Counted from the first letter of the stretch, positions 46,434 through 55,002 are shown. The stretch: 64,000 bases of DNA from Roseivirga sp. E12 (GCF_017592825.1 NZ_JAGFMD010000010.1:62001-126000), one strand, 5' to 3'. Program-made: numbers and translations. Notes: generated by a model from the letters alone, not told the origin.

Positions 46434-47345
46434 TCAAACAACTCTACACATCATACAACGAACGCTGCCCCCTCCATACTTCTCGATGGTTGGAATCTCA
46501 ACAGAGAAGATGTTCGAGTACTTCTCGATCTGCACTATTTGATCTTTTGTTAAACAGTCAAAGGCAGATTGTGACATTACAAGTGTAGATTCGCCCTTGT
46601 CATTTAAAACTTCAAGCATATTTCCAGCAAAGGAGTACATCTGATCCATTGTCAAAGGAATAATTTCGTGACCTGTCTTCTCTAAGGCTTCTATGACAGT
46701 ACTATGCTGCTCATCGGGAATTGACTCAAGACAAATCACTGCATACTTGGCTGCCACACACATAATCACATTTGTATGATAGACTTCTAACCCTTCCTTA
46801 TCAAAGGAATCAAAGGTAAATGCATCAAAGCCAGTCTTATTACAAAACTCCTCCACTACCTCAATATTAGTTCTGGACGAAATACATGCGTAAGCCAGTT
46901 CATTTTCATAATCCAGCACCATACTTCCTGTACTTTCCAAAAACTTCCCCTCCTCTTCAAAGGCCGTTAAGTCCACTATGTTACCCACAGAAACACCTGC
47001 TGAGGCTAATTCATCAAGAATTTCGGTTCTACGCTCCCACCTTCTGTTTTCAGCCAGCATAGGATACAGCAAAGTTTGCTCTCCGTGGAATGATACCCAG
47101 TTGTTTGGAAACACTGCATTGGGCTTAACAGGACTATCTGTATCTTCAATTACATGCACCTTAACACCATTTGCTCTCAGCTTAAATACGGCTGCGTCAA
47201 ATTCACTTAAAGCTTCCTTGCTTATACTTTCAATCTGCTCTGCGCCCTCTCTATTCTGAAAGGAATTGGATTCAGCAGTTGTTTCATCAAAACCGAAGTG
47301 TTTCGGTCTTACCATCATTATTTCTCTTGATGCTTGCCTTGTCAT
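46434..47345 (-). CDS. CtlX-type arginine-deiminase-fold hydrolase
   Basis: 303 residues of the amidinotransferase/dimethylargininase superfamily. The start IMMVRPKHFGFDETTAESNSFQN and the C-terminal GGGSVRCMMC, with likely nucleophile C297, are typical of the CtlX/citrulline-hydrolase-like branch; the catalytic His is in EVYHTNVIMCV. By family knowledge such enzymes act on citrulline or related guanidino/ureido compounds; the exact substrate is not shown. The stop of the outer-membrane gene upstream lies eight bases away, so both may be co-transcribed. Confidence 0.85.
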   Translation of the reverse strand: MTRQASREIMMVRPKHFGFDETTAESNSFQNREGAEQIESISKEALSEFDAAVFKLRANGVKVHVIEDTDSPVKPNAVFPNNWVSFHGEQTLLYPMLAENRRWERRTEILDELASAGVSVGNIVDLTAFEEEGKFLESTGSMVLDYENELAYACISSRTNIEVVEEFCNKTGFDAFTFDSFDKEGLEVYHTNVIMCVAAKYAVICLESIPDEQHSTVIEALEKTGHEIIPLTMDQMYSFAGNMLEVLNDKGESTLVMSQSAFDCLTKDQIVQIEKYSNIFSVEIPTIEKYGGGSVRCMMCRVV

Positions 47346-47353
47346 TGGTTCAA

Positions 47354-48157
47354 TTATTTGCGCTTCGCAATATTCGTACTAATACCAAATCCAAACAAGG
47401 AGTCTGGTGCAAGTTCTGACATCGCAAAGCCTCCGAAAAAGTCAATCTGAAGATTAGGACTAAGTAAATACAGTAAGCCAAAATCGATACTTTGTTGAGA
47501 GCTAACATTATCCTTGAAGCCATAGCCCTCAAGAAATACAGTCAACTTTGGAGACACAGTAAAGCCCAAGTTCAATGTCCACAACCCTACATTCCTCGAG
47601 TTTTCGATGAGTATAATTCCAACGTTATAACTGATGTTAAATTTGTCTGAAATGTTGTTCTGAAAATTGACTCTTAGATCACCAGTTATTCCCCCTCCAC
47701 TAGACAAAAACTGGCCGCCCACGTGCCCATTCAAAGCCACGGCCGGACGCCATCCTTCCTCCTCTACAAATTGGTATTTTACACCAATAGTTGTTGGTCC
47801 AAAAGAGGCATCAGATTGTTCAGTAATTACGTCATCAATGAGCTCTCGTGTACGTCCAAATTCTTGGTTCAATCGAAGCTCTAATTTGTCGGAAATTCCG
47901 TACCTGAGCAGTAGACTATTGTAAACTATATTCTGAAATTTAAAGTCAACCCCATTCGGAAAATTCACACCCAGCTGATTTGTCTGCTGCTGATAAAATC
48001 CCGTTTCAATCTGAAATAATCTAGGTGCGATAACGTAAGGAGAAGTAGTTTGTGTAGGCCGATCAGTTGCTATGGATGAAGCAGAATTATCATCTTCCTG
48101 AGCAAAGACCGACACAGACAAGAGACAAAAAAAGAAAACTAGAACTGATGTTCTCAT
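47354..48157 (-). CDS. Putative outer-membrane barrel, MetA/phenol-pathway-like transporter
   Basis: 267 residues from the ATG at 48157, chosen because it yields a clean signal peptide (ending SVFAQ); an earlier in-frame ATG adds 15 non-signal residues. The text DRPTQTTSPYVIAPRLFQIETGFYQ followed by about twelve amphipathic strands is characteristic of the 'transporter/outer membrane MetA-pathway of phenol degradation' group. Cargo unknown. It precedes the CtlX gene by eight bases. Confidence 0.8.
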   Translation of the reverse strand: MRTSVLVFFFCLLSVSVFAQEDDNSASSIATDRPTQTTSPYVIAPRLFQIETGFYQQQTNQLGVNFPNGVDFKFQNIVYNSLLLRYGISDKLELRLNQEFGRTRELIDDVITEQSDASFGPTTIGVKYQFVEEEGWRPAVALNGHVGGQFLSSGGGITGDLRVNFQNNISDKFNISYNVGIILIENSRNVGLWTLNLGFTVSPKLTVFLEGYGFKDNVSSQQSIDFGLLYLLSPNLQIDFFGGFAMSELAPDSLFGFGISTNIAKRK

Positions 48158-48238
48158 AACCAATACTTGAGATTTTTCAACAAGTAAGTCAAAAGCGCTC
48201 AAAAGACTTCATTTGCCTCTTTAAAAGTGAAAAATCAA

Positions 48239-48258
48239 TTTTTAGACAAGTCTAAAAA
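48239..48258. other. Perfect AT-rich inverted repeat
   Basis: TTTTTAGAC, AA, GTCTAAAAA. It lies between the end of hisIE (48299) and the start of the 48157 gene, 82 bases upstream of the latter. It may be an operator or a weak hisIE terminator; there is no good T-tract on the minus strand. Confidence 0.4.
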
Positions 48259-48298
48259 TATATCTTATATGATTATCAATGAGATATTTAAAACACTT

Positions 48299-48913
48299 TT
48301 ACTTATGTCTTTCTTTAAGTATTTCTATAACGTCATCCAAAGTGAAGTTTTTCGCCTCGAGAAGCATGAGCAAGTGAAAAATCAGGTCGGCAGCCTCGTT
48401 TTTAAACAGCTCTGGATTGTCGTCTTTTGCTTCTATTACTAACTCCACAGCTTCCTCACCTACCTTCTGAGCCAGCTTGTTAATTCCTTTTTCAAACATG
48501 CTTGCCGTATAGGATTCTTCAGGTGACTGCGTCTTTCGTTCTCTAATCACCTCGCTTAAATAATCTAGAAATGAAGCACCAGTTTTGTTCCCCTCACTCC
48601 AGCATGTAGCATCACCAGTATGGCAAGTTGGCCCTTCAGGATTCACTTTTACAAGCAAAGCATCTTGGTCACAATCAATGGAAATACTGACTAGATTTAG
48701 ATAGTTATTTGAGGACTCTCCCTTAGTCCACAACCGCTGTTTTGAGCGGCTAAAAAAAGTCACTTTTTCGGTGCTTAAAGTTTGCTCAATTGAAGCCTCA
48801 TTCATGTAGCCTAACATGAGTACTTTATTGGTTTGGGCATCCTGAATTATTGCCGGTACAAGCCCAGTATTTTGATCGAATACTACTTGCTCTAATGATT
48901 CAAATTTTCTCAT
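48299..48913 (-). CDS. hisI: Bifunctional PRA-CH cyclohydrolase / PRA-PH pyrophosphatase HisIE
   Basis: 204 residues. The N-terminal cyclohydrolase domain has metal ligands D80, D82, D84 ([10 protein letters not shown]) and zinc cysteines C81, C97 and C104 ([12 protein letters not shown]). The C-terminal pyrophosphohydrolase domain (116-204) has the acidic helix [14 protein letters not shown] and [11 protein letters not shown]. It performs steps 2 and 3 of histidine synthesis. It overlaps hisF by four bases and is last in the phhA-hisHAF-IE operon. Confidence 0.95.
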   Translation of the reverse strand: MRKFESLEQVVFDQNTGLVPAIIQDAQTNKVLMLGYMNEASIEQTLSTEKVTFFSRSKQRLWTKGESSNNYLNLVSISIDCDQDALLVKVNPEGPTCHTGDATCWSEGNKTGASFLDYLSEVIRERKTQSPEESYTASMFEKGINKLAQKVGEEAVELVIEAKDDNPELFKNEAADLIFHLLMLLEAKNFTLDDVIEILKERHK

Positions 48914-49671
48914 TGTGTTAGTCTTACAGGGATGTCCTTTTTGGATAAAAATTCTTTTAATTCTGGTACCGATATTTCCTTAAAATGGAAGATGCTAGCG
49001 GCTAGTGCTGCATCGGCTTTTCCTTTTGTAAATGAGTCCACAAAATGTTCCATATTTCCCGCTCCACCTGATGCTATTATAGGTATAGGTAACATTTGTG
49101 AGATCTCCGAAGTAAGCTCATCTGCAAAGCCTGCTTTTGTACCATCGTGGTCCATGGAGGTTAATAAGATCTCTCCGGCTCCTCTTTCTGTTACTTCCTT
49201 TGCCCATTCAAGAGTTCTTAACTCCGTGGCAGTCCTACCTCCTCTTACATGTACTATATGCTCTCCATCTACAAACCTTGTATCAATGGCAACTACCACA
49301 CACTGGCTTCCAAATTCCATTGCCAACTCATTAATCAACCCTGGACGCTTTACTGCCGAGGAATTGATGGAGATCTTGTCAGCGCCAGCATTTAGCAGTG
49401 CAGAAACATCTTCAATTGAGCTAATACCTCCACCTACGGTGAAAGGGATGTTAATTTGAGCAGCTACGCGCCTTACTAACTCAACAAGGGTCTTTCGCTT
49501 CTCAACAGTAGCTGTGATATCGAGAAAAACCAACTCATCGGCACCTTCCTCGGCATAACGGGCTGCTAGCTCAACTGGGTCTCCAGCATCTCGCAGGCCT
49601 ACAAAGTTGACTCCCTTGACAGTCCGGCCGTCTTTAATATCTAAACAGGGTATGATTCTCTTCGTTAACAT
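48910..49671 (-). CDS. hisF: Imidazole glycerol phosphate synthase cyclase subunit HisF
   Basis: 253 residues of the (beta/alpha)8 barrel. Catalytic aspartates are D11 (PCLDIKDG) and D130 (VAIDTRF); phosphate-binding loops are TVGGGISS and IASGGAGN. With HisH it converts PRFAR to imidazole glycerol phosphate and AICAR. It starts two bases after hisA and overlaps hisIE by four. Confidence 0.97.
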   Translation of the reverse strand: MLTKRIIPCLDIKDGRTVKGVNFVGLRDAGDPVELAARYAEEGADELVFLDITATVEKRKTLVELVRRVAAQINIPFTVGGGISSIEDVSALLNAGADKISINSSAVKRPGLINELAMEFGSQCVVVAIDTRFVDGEHIVHVRGGRTATELRTLEWAKEVTERGAGEILLTSMDHDGTKAGFADELTSEISQMLPIPIIASGGAGNMEHFVDSFTKGKADAALAASIFHFKEISVPELKEFLSKKDIPVRLTQ

Positions 49672-49673
49672 GT

Positions 49674-50390
49674 CTATTTAAATGAAGCTAGTTCTTCAAG
49701 ACTGATTCTTCCTTCATAATAGGCCTTACCTACTATTGTTCCATAAATATCCATTTGCTCTAATCGACTCAGGTCTTCCATGGAAGAAACACCACCACTC
49801 GCAATAAGTTTTAAGCTTGGGAAGACTTTCATTATCTTCTCATAAAGATCAAATGATGGTCCTTGCAGCAATCCATCTTTACTGACGTCAGTACAAATAC
49901 AATAGCTAATACCCAACTCAGCATACTCACTTAAAAACTCAAAAAGGTCTATTCCCGAGTCCTCTTGCCAGCCGTTAATTGCGATTTTCTCATCCTGTAC
50001 ATCAGCACCCAGGATGATAGTCTCAGGACCATATTGGTCAATCCACTCCTTCACAAGACTCTTGTCTTTAACCGCTATACTTCCAGCAGTTACTTGGTGC
50101 GCACCTGCTTCTAAAACTTCTTGGATTGATGCATTGGACTTAACCCCTCCACCAAAGTCAATTTTCAACTCCGTACCCTTACTAATAGACTCTAGGATAC
50201 CCAAATTGATAGGTTTACTGGCTTTAGCTCCCTCTAGATCAACCACATGAAGTCGGTCTATTCCGACAGATTCAAAAGCCTGAGCGACTGCTAATGGGTC
50301 ATCATTATACTCCGTCTTTTGATTATAATCACCTTGAGTAAGCCGAACTGCCTTACCTCCTATTATGTCTATTGCTGGTATTATTTTCAC
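49674..50390 (-). CDS. hisA: ProFAR isomerase HisA
   Basis: 238 residues, half-barrel-duplicated fold homologous to HisF. Catalytic D8 (PAIDIIGG) and D130 (LGADVQDE), with phosphate loops DFGGGVKS and IASGGVSS. Isomerises ProFAR to PRFAR, step 4 of histidine synthesis. It begins 32 bases after hisH and is tightly linked to hisF. Confidence 0.97.
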   Translation of the reverse strand: MKIIPAIDIIGGKAVRLTQGDYNQKTEYNDDPLAVAQAFESVGIDRLHVVDLEGAKASKPINLGILESISKGTELKIDFGGGVKSNASIQEVLEAGAHQVTAGSIAVKDKSLVKEWIDQYGPETIILGADVQDEKIAINGWQEDSGIDLFEFLSEYAELGISYCICTDVSKDGLLQGPSFDLYEKIMKVFPSLKLIASGGVSSMEDLSRLEQMDIYGTIVGKAYYEGRISLEELASFK

Positions 50391-50422
50391 TCCTTGTAAT
50401 TACTGATTGATGGACTTTGATT

Positions 50423-51004
50423 TCACAGTTCTAGAAAGTTAGAGAGTATTTTTTCACCAACCTTTCCACTCTTTTCAGGGTGTGCCTGTAGGGCATAGAA
50501 ATTATCCTTGTGCAAGGCTGCTGAAAAAGGGTTAATGTAATCGGTCACGGCTATGGTTTCATCGCTCACTTCGGCATAATAGCTATGTACAAAATACACG
50601 TATGGATCGCTTGGAAGGTCATTAAAGAGCCGTGAATCCATTTGAGTCAACGTATTCCAACCCATTTGAGGGACCTTCAACCTTGGCTCAAATTTCTTCA
50701 CCTTGATATCAAAGATTCCTAGGCACTCAGTATCGTTCTCTTCGGTATGAGAACAAAGCAATTGCAAACCGAGACACACCCCAAAAACGGGCTGATTCAA
50801 ATCCTTAATTACTATATCTAACTGCTTGTCTTTTAGGAATCGCATGGCGGTACTTGCCTCACCTACTCCAGGGAAGATTACTTTATCGGCAGCCTGAATG
50901 ACCTCCTTATCCGCAGAAAGCACAGGCTCCACTCCTAACCTATTTAAGGCATGGATGACAGACTGCACGTTACCTGCGTTGTAGTTAACAATGACTACGC
51001 TCAT
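50423..51004 (-). CDS. hisH: Imidazole glycerol phosphate synthase glutaminase subunit HisH
   Basis: 193 residues of the class I glutamine amidotransferase fold. The triad is C77 (GVCLGLQLL), H175 and E177 (LQAHPEKSG). It supplies ammonia to HisF. The gene lies 32 bases after phhA with no terminator between, which places the histidine genes downstream of the phhA leader. hisG, hisD, hisC and hisB are not in the window. Confidence 0.96.
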   Translation of the reverse strand: MSVVIVNYNAGNVQSVIHALNRLGVEPVLSADKEVIQAADKVIFPGVGEASTAMRFLKDKQLDIVIKDLNQPVFGVCLGLQLLCSHTEENDTECLGIFDIKVKKFEPRLKVPQMGWNTLTQMDSRLFNDLPSDPYVYFVHSYYAEVSDETIAVTDYINPFSAALHKDNFYALQAHPEKSGKVGEKILSNFLEL

Positions 51005-51036
51005 AGCTTTAAAAAACTCTCCGTTTCACAAAGTGT

Positions 51037-51771
51037 TTAAACAGTTGCTTCTTTTGCCTTTAAGCGCTCCTCTATCTTAGATTTGATCTCCGGTAGTGAT
51101 TCGTATAATTGCTCATATGAGTCGATAATGAAGTAGTTTTCTTGCATGTTATCCTTTCTGTAAGGAGTATCAAGAATAGTGTCGACATCGTATTCGAAGT
51201 GGTTTGGCTCGTCAGAAAGCGAGTATTTAGTCTCTCCTGATGAGGACAGAATTCCTGCACCATAGATCTTCAGTTCTCCTTCTTCGCGGATCAGGCCAAA
51301 CTCAATTGTGAACCAGTAAATTCTGGACAAAAGGTGAATTGCCCATTCATCTTCGATCCATTCCTGACCGAACTTACTGATGGCTTGTAGGAAGTCTACG
51401 AAAGACTGATTTGCCAAAAGCGGAATATGAGCAAATACATCATGAAACATATCTGGCTCCTCTAGGTAATCCAACTCACTCATCTTTCTCACCCAAGTGG
51501 TTGCAGGAAATTTCTTATTGGCCATAAGGTCAAAGAAAAGTCCATCCTCAACTATCCCTGGCACTGCATAAATCTCCCATCCAGTAAGTGCGCGTAACAA
51601 TTTGTTAGTCTCTTCAAAGTTAGGGATCCCCTCTCCATTAAAGTTTACCTTATCCAGACCTACTAAGAACTCTTTTGTAGCGGCTGTCGGCAATGCTGGA
51701 AACTGACGATCGAAAAGTATATTCCACACTTTCTGATCTTCTGCTGTGTAATTGTCGTAATTCTGTTTCAT
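51037..51771 (-). CDS. phhA: Phenylalanine 4-monooxygenase
   Basis: 244 residues, the compact bacterial form of aromatic amino acid hydroxylases without a regulatory domain. Iron ligands are H110 and H115 (PDMFHDVFAHIP) and E157 (WFTIEFGL). It hydroxylates phenylalanine to tyrosine with tetrahydropterin and O2. It is the first structural gene after a leader peptide ORF, attenuator-like terminator and promoter (51829-51997), and is followed 32 bases later by hisH. The assignment to phenylalanine rather than tyrosine or tryptophan hydroxylase follows from bacterial family membership. Confidence 0.94.
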   Translation of the reverse strand: MKQNYDNYTAEDQKVWNILFDRQFPALPTAATKEFLVGLDKVNFNGEGIPNFEETNKLLRALTGWEIYAVPGIVEDGLFFDLMANKKFPATTWVRKMSELDYLEEPDMFHDVFAHIPLLANQSFVDFLQAISKFGQEWIEDEWAIHLLSRIYWFTIEFGLIREEGELKIYGAGILSSSGETKYSLSDEPNHFEYDVDTILDTPYRKDNMQENYFIIDSYEQLYESLPEIKSKIEERLKAKEATV

Positions 51772-51784
51772 TTCTACGGGTTGT

Positions 51785-51812
51785 AATGCTTTGTTTTTTG
51801 AATTGGTTCAAA
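51785..51812. repeat. Copy A of a duplicated leader/promoter segment
   Basis: AATGCTTTGTTTTTTGAATT and the following GGTTCAAA are similar (about 23 of 29 aligned positions) to 51942-51970, which spans the leader ORF start and the end of the promoter. Copy A lies in the phhA 5' region after the terminator, about 14-41 bases before the phhA ATG. Confidence 0.65.
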
Positions 51813-51828
51813 TCAAAAGCCCGGTCAT

Positions 51829-51860
51829 AAAAAAACCCGGCTCTTTCGGAACCGGGTCTT
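51829..51860 (-). terminator. Intrinsic terminator (attenuator) upstream of phhA
   Basis: On the minus strand AAGACCCGG (51860-51852), an 11-base loop, CCGGGTTTT (51840-51832) and a T-tract to 51829; nine base pairs with one G-T. It lies 29 bases after the leader stop and 57 bases before phhA. A third block ACCGGG (51825-51820) can pair with the same 5' arm. It could end transcripts from the upstream permease gene, but its place after the leader ORF fits an attenuator. Confidence 0.9.
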
Positions 51861-51889
51861 ATATTTTCAGTTAATTTTTTCTTTTCTGA

Positions 51890-51961
51890 TTACATATACC
51901 TACCGATCCGCAACGTTTTGTTGTGATAATAGTGGTAGTGATATGCTTTGTTTTTCAACAT
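51890..51961 (-). CDS. Tyr/His-rich leader peptide of the phhA-his operon
   Basis: 23 codons plus TAA, read ATG at 51961 to stop at 51890. Codons 7-13 (51943-51923) are TAT CAC TAC CAC TAT TAT CAC, giving YHYHYYH, with a further Tyr at codon 22. Ribosome stalling here when charged tRNA-Tyr or tRNA-His is scarce would control the terminator at 51829-51860. Codons 18-20 (CGG ATC GGT) can pair with the terminator's 5' arm. The predicted transcription start is at or within a few bases of the ATG, so it may be read from a leaderless mRNA. Function is inferred from architecture; too short for standard gene callers. Confidence 0.82.
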   Translation of the reverse strand: MLKNKAYHYHYYHNKTLRIGRYM

Positions 51962-51970
51962 TGATTCAAA
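51942..51970. repeat. Copy B of a duplicated leader/promoter segment
   Basis: Contains the first seven codons of the leader ORF and part of the -7 element (minus-strand TTTGAATCAATGTTG, then AAAAACAAAGCAT). Resembles copy A at 51785-51812. Confidence 0.65.
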
Positions 51971-51997
51971 GGTAATACCCATTTCAGATTATCCAAA
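51967..51997 (-). promoter_or_regulatory. Bacteroidetes-type promoter of the leader/phhA-his operon
   Basis: On the minus strand TTTG (51997-51994), 19 bases, TACCTTTG (51974-51967). This fits the known Bacteroidetes -33 TTTG / -7 TAnnTTTG consensus perfectly. The start of transcription should lie at about 51963-51960, at the leader ATG. Confidence 0.82.
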
Positions 51998-52039
51998 TGA
52001 CTTAAGGGGATTTTTAAACCAACGGTCATTCAACCGATA

Positions 52040-54646
52040 TTATTCACTCCTCAATACTTTGGACGGATTTACCATGGCTGTTCTCACAGCTTGATAAGCA
52101 ATTGTCAACATAGTTATCAAAAGAGCGAAGACTATGGCCACTATGGCTACATCAGCACCCATATTAATTCGATAAACATAATCGCTTAACCAATCTCCCA
52201 TAAAGAAATACGCCACTGGCAAACCTACCATTAAAGCTATGGCTATCAGTTTAAGAAAATCTGCGGATAGCAAAATCAAAATTGACTTAAATGAAGCCCC
52301 TAAGACTTTGCGAATCCCCATTTCTTTCGCTCTATGCAGTGCTATGAATGAAATCAGGCCAAACATTCCTAGGCAAGCAATGAATACAGCAATGCTAGCA
52401 AAAGTAAGAAATACATTACCCAAGCGGGATTCAAACCTGTACATACGATTGTAATAGTCGTCCATGAATTCATAGTCAAATGGTAGGCCTGGTGCCGCCT
52501 CTAACAAATTGGATTCTATAAACTGCAATGTTTCAGACAAGTCATTGGTTTCCAACTTTACATAGCCCGTATAAGACTGATTAGGGTTGTATAAGATCAC
52601 AAAAGGCTCAATACGTTGCTGCATGGATTTGAAATGAAAGTCTTTCACCACCCCTTGAACAGGCCCTTCGTAACCTCCAATGACTACATTCTGCCCTACA
52701 GCCTCTTCGGCCGACCAGTTGAAGAGTTTAGCGGCAGTTTCGTTGATAATATAGGTTGGATTCAACCCTGCCGTGTCAAGCTCATTGAAAGGCACCGCAC
52801 GTTCCATAAGGCTAAGTCCGCTTAACAACTCCATTCCCATGAGATCCATAAATTCCTTATCAGCACTTAAAAAGTATATAAGTTCATAGTCATCATCGGT
52901 GGGGCCAGTTTGGATACCGTGTGCTGAACCAACACTTATTGGCACATTGGAGGCCATACTAACCGATTTAATGTTGGGGTTAGTCATGAGTGTATTTTTG
53001 AAAGACTCGTAGTTCTTCTTCAAATCTCCATCTGACGTAAAGAAGATCACTTGTTCTTTATCCAATCCAATATTCTTGTCCTGGATGAAGTTTAGCTGCT
53101 TTTTCACCACAAGAGTAGCCACCACTAAGAAAGCCGAAATGGCAAATTGTACAATCACCAAAAACTTTCGTAGTCGATTTCCAGACCCAGAGTGAGTGAA
53201 TTTACCTTTTAACACAGTTACTGGCTTAAACATTGAAAGCACCAAGGCTGGATAAATACCTGCCAGAAATGTAATTATCAGTCCAAGCCCGCATAAAAAC
53301 AGAAGGAACTCTGATTTAAACAGGTATACAGTATTCAGTCTTTCTCCTGCCAGATCATTAAAATAAGGTAGCAGCCAATAGCTAAAAGCGATAGAAATTG
53401 CGAGCGATAGAAATACGAACAAGAATGACTCTCCTAAAAACTGACCAATAAGTTGCCTTCTGTGCGCGCCAACTACTTTACGGATTCCTACTTCTTTGGC
53501 TCTTTCTAAAGACCTTGAGGTTGCCAGGTTCACATAGTTAATGCAGGCTATCAATAAGATGAGGAAAGCCACGACAGAAAAGATGTAGACATATTGGATA
53601 TCACCTACTCTCCCTAGCTCATAATTGAGTTTAAATCTTTTCTGAAGATAGATATCATTCAAAGACTGCAGGTATGTACCACTATCTTCACTTTCTGTGG
53701 GCATATCCAGCTCAACATTTACTTTCTCCCCTACCTTTTGCTCAAAGACAATGGGATCAACATTATCTTCTAATCTTAGAAAGGTTTGAAAGCTCCAATT
53801 AGACCAGGTTTCTCTTTGTGCCCACCTTATTTCTTTAAAGGGGATTAAGAAATCAAACTGCATCATTGAATTTGCCGGTGGGTCAAGAACAACTCCGGCA
53901 ATAGCATACTGCTCTCCCTCCCTTATCATTGTTTTTCCAACAACATCCTGAGTGCCATAGTATTTCATGGCAGCTTTTTGCGTGATAACAAGCGTCTTCG
54001 GCTTGGAAAGAATCCCCTCTTCATTTCCTTGTAACAAGGGAAAAGTAAAGACATCGAAGAAAGCAGTATCAGCGAAATAGACATTCGTTGTAAATGACTG
54101 GTTGTCAATTTTCATGATTTGACCACCTAGTTCAATCACTCTAACACTGTGCCTAACCTCCTCTTCAAAGTTTCGCTTGAGGAAGGGGCCCACAATATTT
54201 GGGGTGATGGCGTCCTCACCATTAGTTACCCTGAAAATTTTGTCCTTTTGTTCGTGAAATTGATCGAAGCTCAACTGATGTTGTACGTAGAGTACTATCA
54301 GAATGAAACTAGTGAGACCAACCGCAAGTCCTGATAGATTAATGATAGAATAGGCTTTGTGCTTTTTGGCGCTTCTAAAAGCGACCTTGAAATTGTTTTT
54401 GACCATAACTAAATTGTTTTGAGTATATCTTTTTGAGTTTCTTCGTTTGAGGGTATGCCAACGCATGAACTTGAATACATTAAGCCAGTACTTCTTCCTA
54501 GCCTTAGCAGGTCCATACTTATCATAATGATCCAAATAGCGTTCTTCTAGATCTCCAGCTATCTCCTCTTGGAGTGGATCGTCACAATACCAATGAAAGA
54601 TTCTTTCGGCCAACCTAGGCGGCTTTCGAATTTGGAATGAATTCAT
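52040..54646 (-). CDS. MacB/FtsX-type ABC transporter permease with N-terminal prefix domain
   Basis: 868 residues. The N-terminal prefix (1-75; LAERIFHWYCDDPLQEEIAG, then DLEERY) marks the 'permease prefix domain 2' group of Bacteroidota. Two FtsX units follow, each with MacB_PCD-like extracellular domains and transmembrane helices; sequences EVGIRKVVGAHRRQLIGQFLGE and EMGIRKVLGASFKSILILL repeat the FtsX signature. No ATPase is encoded here, so it must use one in trans. Its start overlaps the PadR regulator by four bases, a conserved pairing. Confidence 0.9.
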   Translation of the reverse strand: MNSFQIRKPPRLAERIFHWYCDDPLQEEIAGDLEERYLDHYDKYGPAKARKKYWLNVFKFMRWHTLKRRNSKRYTQNNLVMVKNNFKVAFRSAKKHKAYSIINLSGLAVGLTSFILIVLYVQHQLSFDQFHEQKDKIFRVTNGEDAITPNIVGPFLKRNFEEEVRHSVRVIELGGQIMKIDNQSFTTNVYFADTAFFDVFTFPLLQGNEEGILSKPKTLVITQKAAMKYYGTQDVVGKTMIREGEQYAIAGVVLDPPANSMMQFDFLIPFKEIRWAQRETWSNWSFQTFLRLEDNVDPIVFEQKVGEKVNVELDMPTESEDSGTYLQSLNDIYLQKRFKLNYELGRVGDIQYVYIFSVVAFLILLIACINYVNLATSRSLERAKEVGIRKVVGAHRRQLIGQFLGESFLFVFLSLAISIAFSYWLLPYFNDLAGERLNTVYLFKSEFLLFLCGLGLIITFLAGIYPALVLSMFKPVTVLKGKFTHSGSGNRLRKFLVIVQFAISAFLVVATLVVKKQLNFIQDKNIGLDKEQVIFFTSDGDLKKNYESFKNTLMTNPNIKSVSMASNVPISVGSAHGIQTGPTDDDYELIYFLSADKEFMDLMGMELLSGLSLMERAVPFNELDTAGLNPTYIINETAAKLFNWSAEEAVGQNVVIGGYEGPVQGVVKDFHFKSMQQRIEPFVILYNPNQSYTGYVKLETNDLSETLQFIESNLLEAAPGLPFDYEFMDDYYNRMYRFESRLGNVFLTFASIAVFIACLGMFGLISFIALHRAKEMGIRKVLGASFKSILILLSADFLKLIAIALMVGLPVAYFFMGDWLSDYVYRINMGADVAIVAIVFALLITMLTIAYQAVRTAMVNPSKVLRSE

Positions 54647-54984
54647 GATTCGCTCCCTCCAAATACATAACCTGGAATTTTCGACCAGAGGTACTGCCGA
54701 TGTTCTTTTGCTTCAAGCAATGCCGACTTGCCGGCTGAAGTAACTTCAAAGATTCGTTTGCGTCTTCCTCCTCTTTTTTCAGAGGCACCACCTAAGTCAG
54801 ACTTTACATAGCCTTTCTCCTCTAGGCGATAAAGTGCAGTATGTACCGAACTCATATTTACCGATCTACCCAACTCCTCCTCTATCACATTGGTAATTGA
54901 TAGGCCATAGGCCTGCCCCTGTTGCGTAGCCACTACAAGCAGTACTGTTTCTTCAAACTCTCCTAAAAAGTGTCTTCTTTCCAT
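54643..54984 (-). CDS. PadR-family transcriptional regulator
   Basis: 113 residues. The winged-helix PadR domain spans about 8-85: LGEFEETVLLVVATQQGQAY at the start and VHTALYRLEEKGYVKSDLGG in the recognition region, with a wing KRGGRRKRIFEVT. It is translationally coupled to the FtsX permease and probably represses that operon. A perfect inverted repeat ATTAGTAAAACTAAT lies 19 bases upstream. Confidence 0.92.
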   Translation of the reverse strand: MERRHFLGEFEETVLLVVATQQGQAYGLSITNVIEEELGRSVNMSSVHTALYRLEEKGYVKSDLGGASEKRGGRRKRIFEVTSAGKSALLEAKEHRQYLWSKIPGYVFGGSES

Positions 54985-55002
54985 TGGTTTAATATCTTAC
55001 CC

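Noticed and set aside
51829-51860. Terminator near phhA as merely the end of the FtsX permease transcript
   Set aside because: It lies about 180 bases after that gene and after a separate perfect promoter and leader ORF; it may serve both, but the attenuator reading explains more of the sequence.
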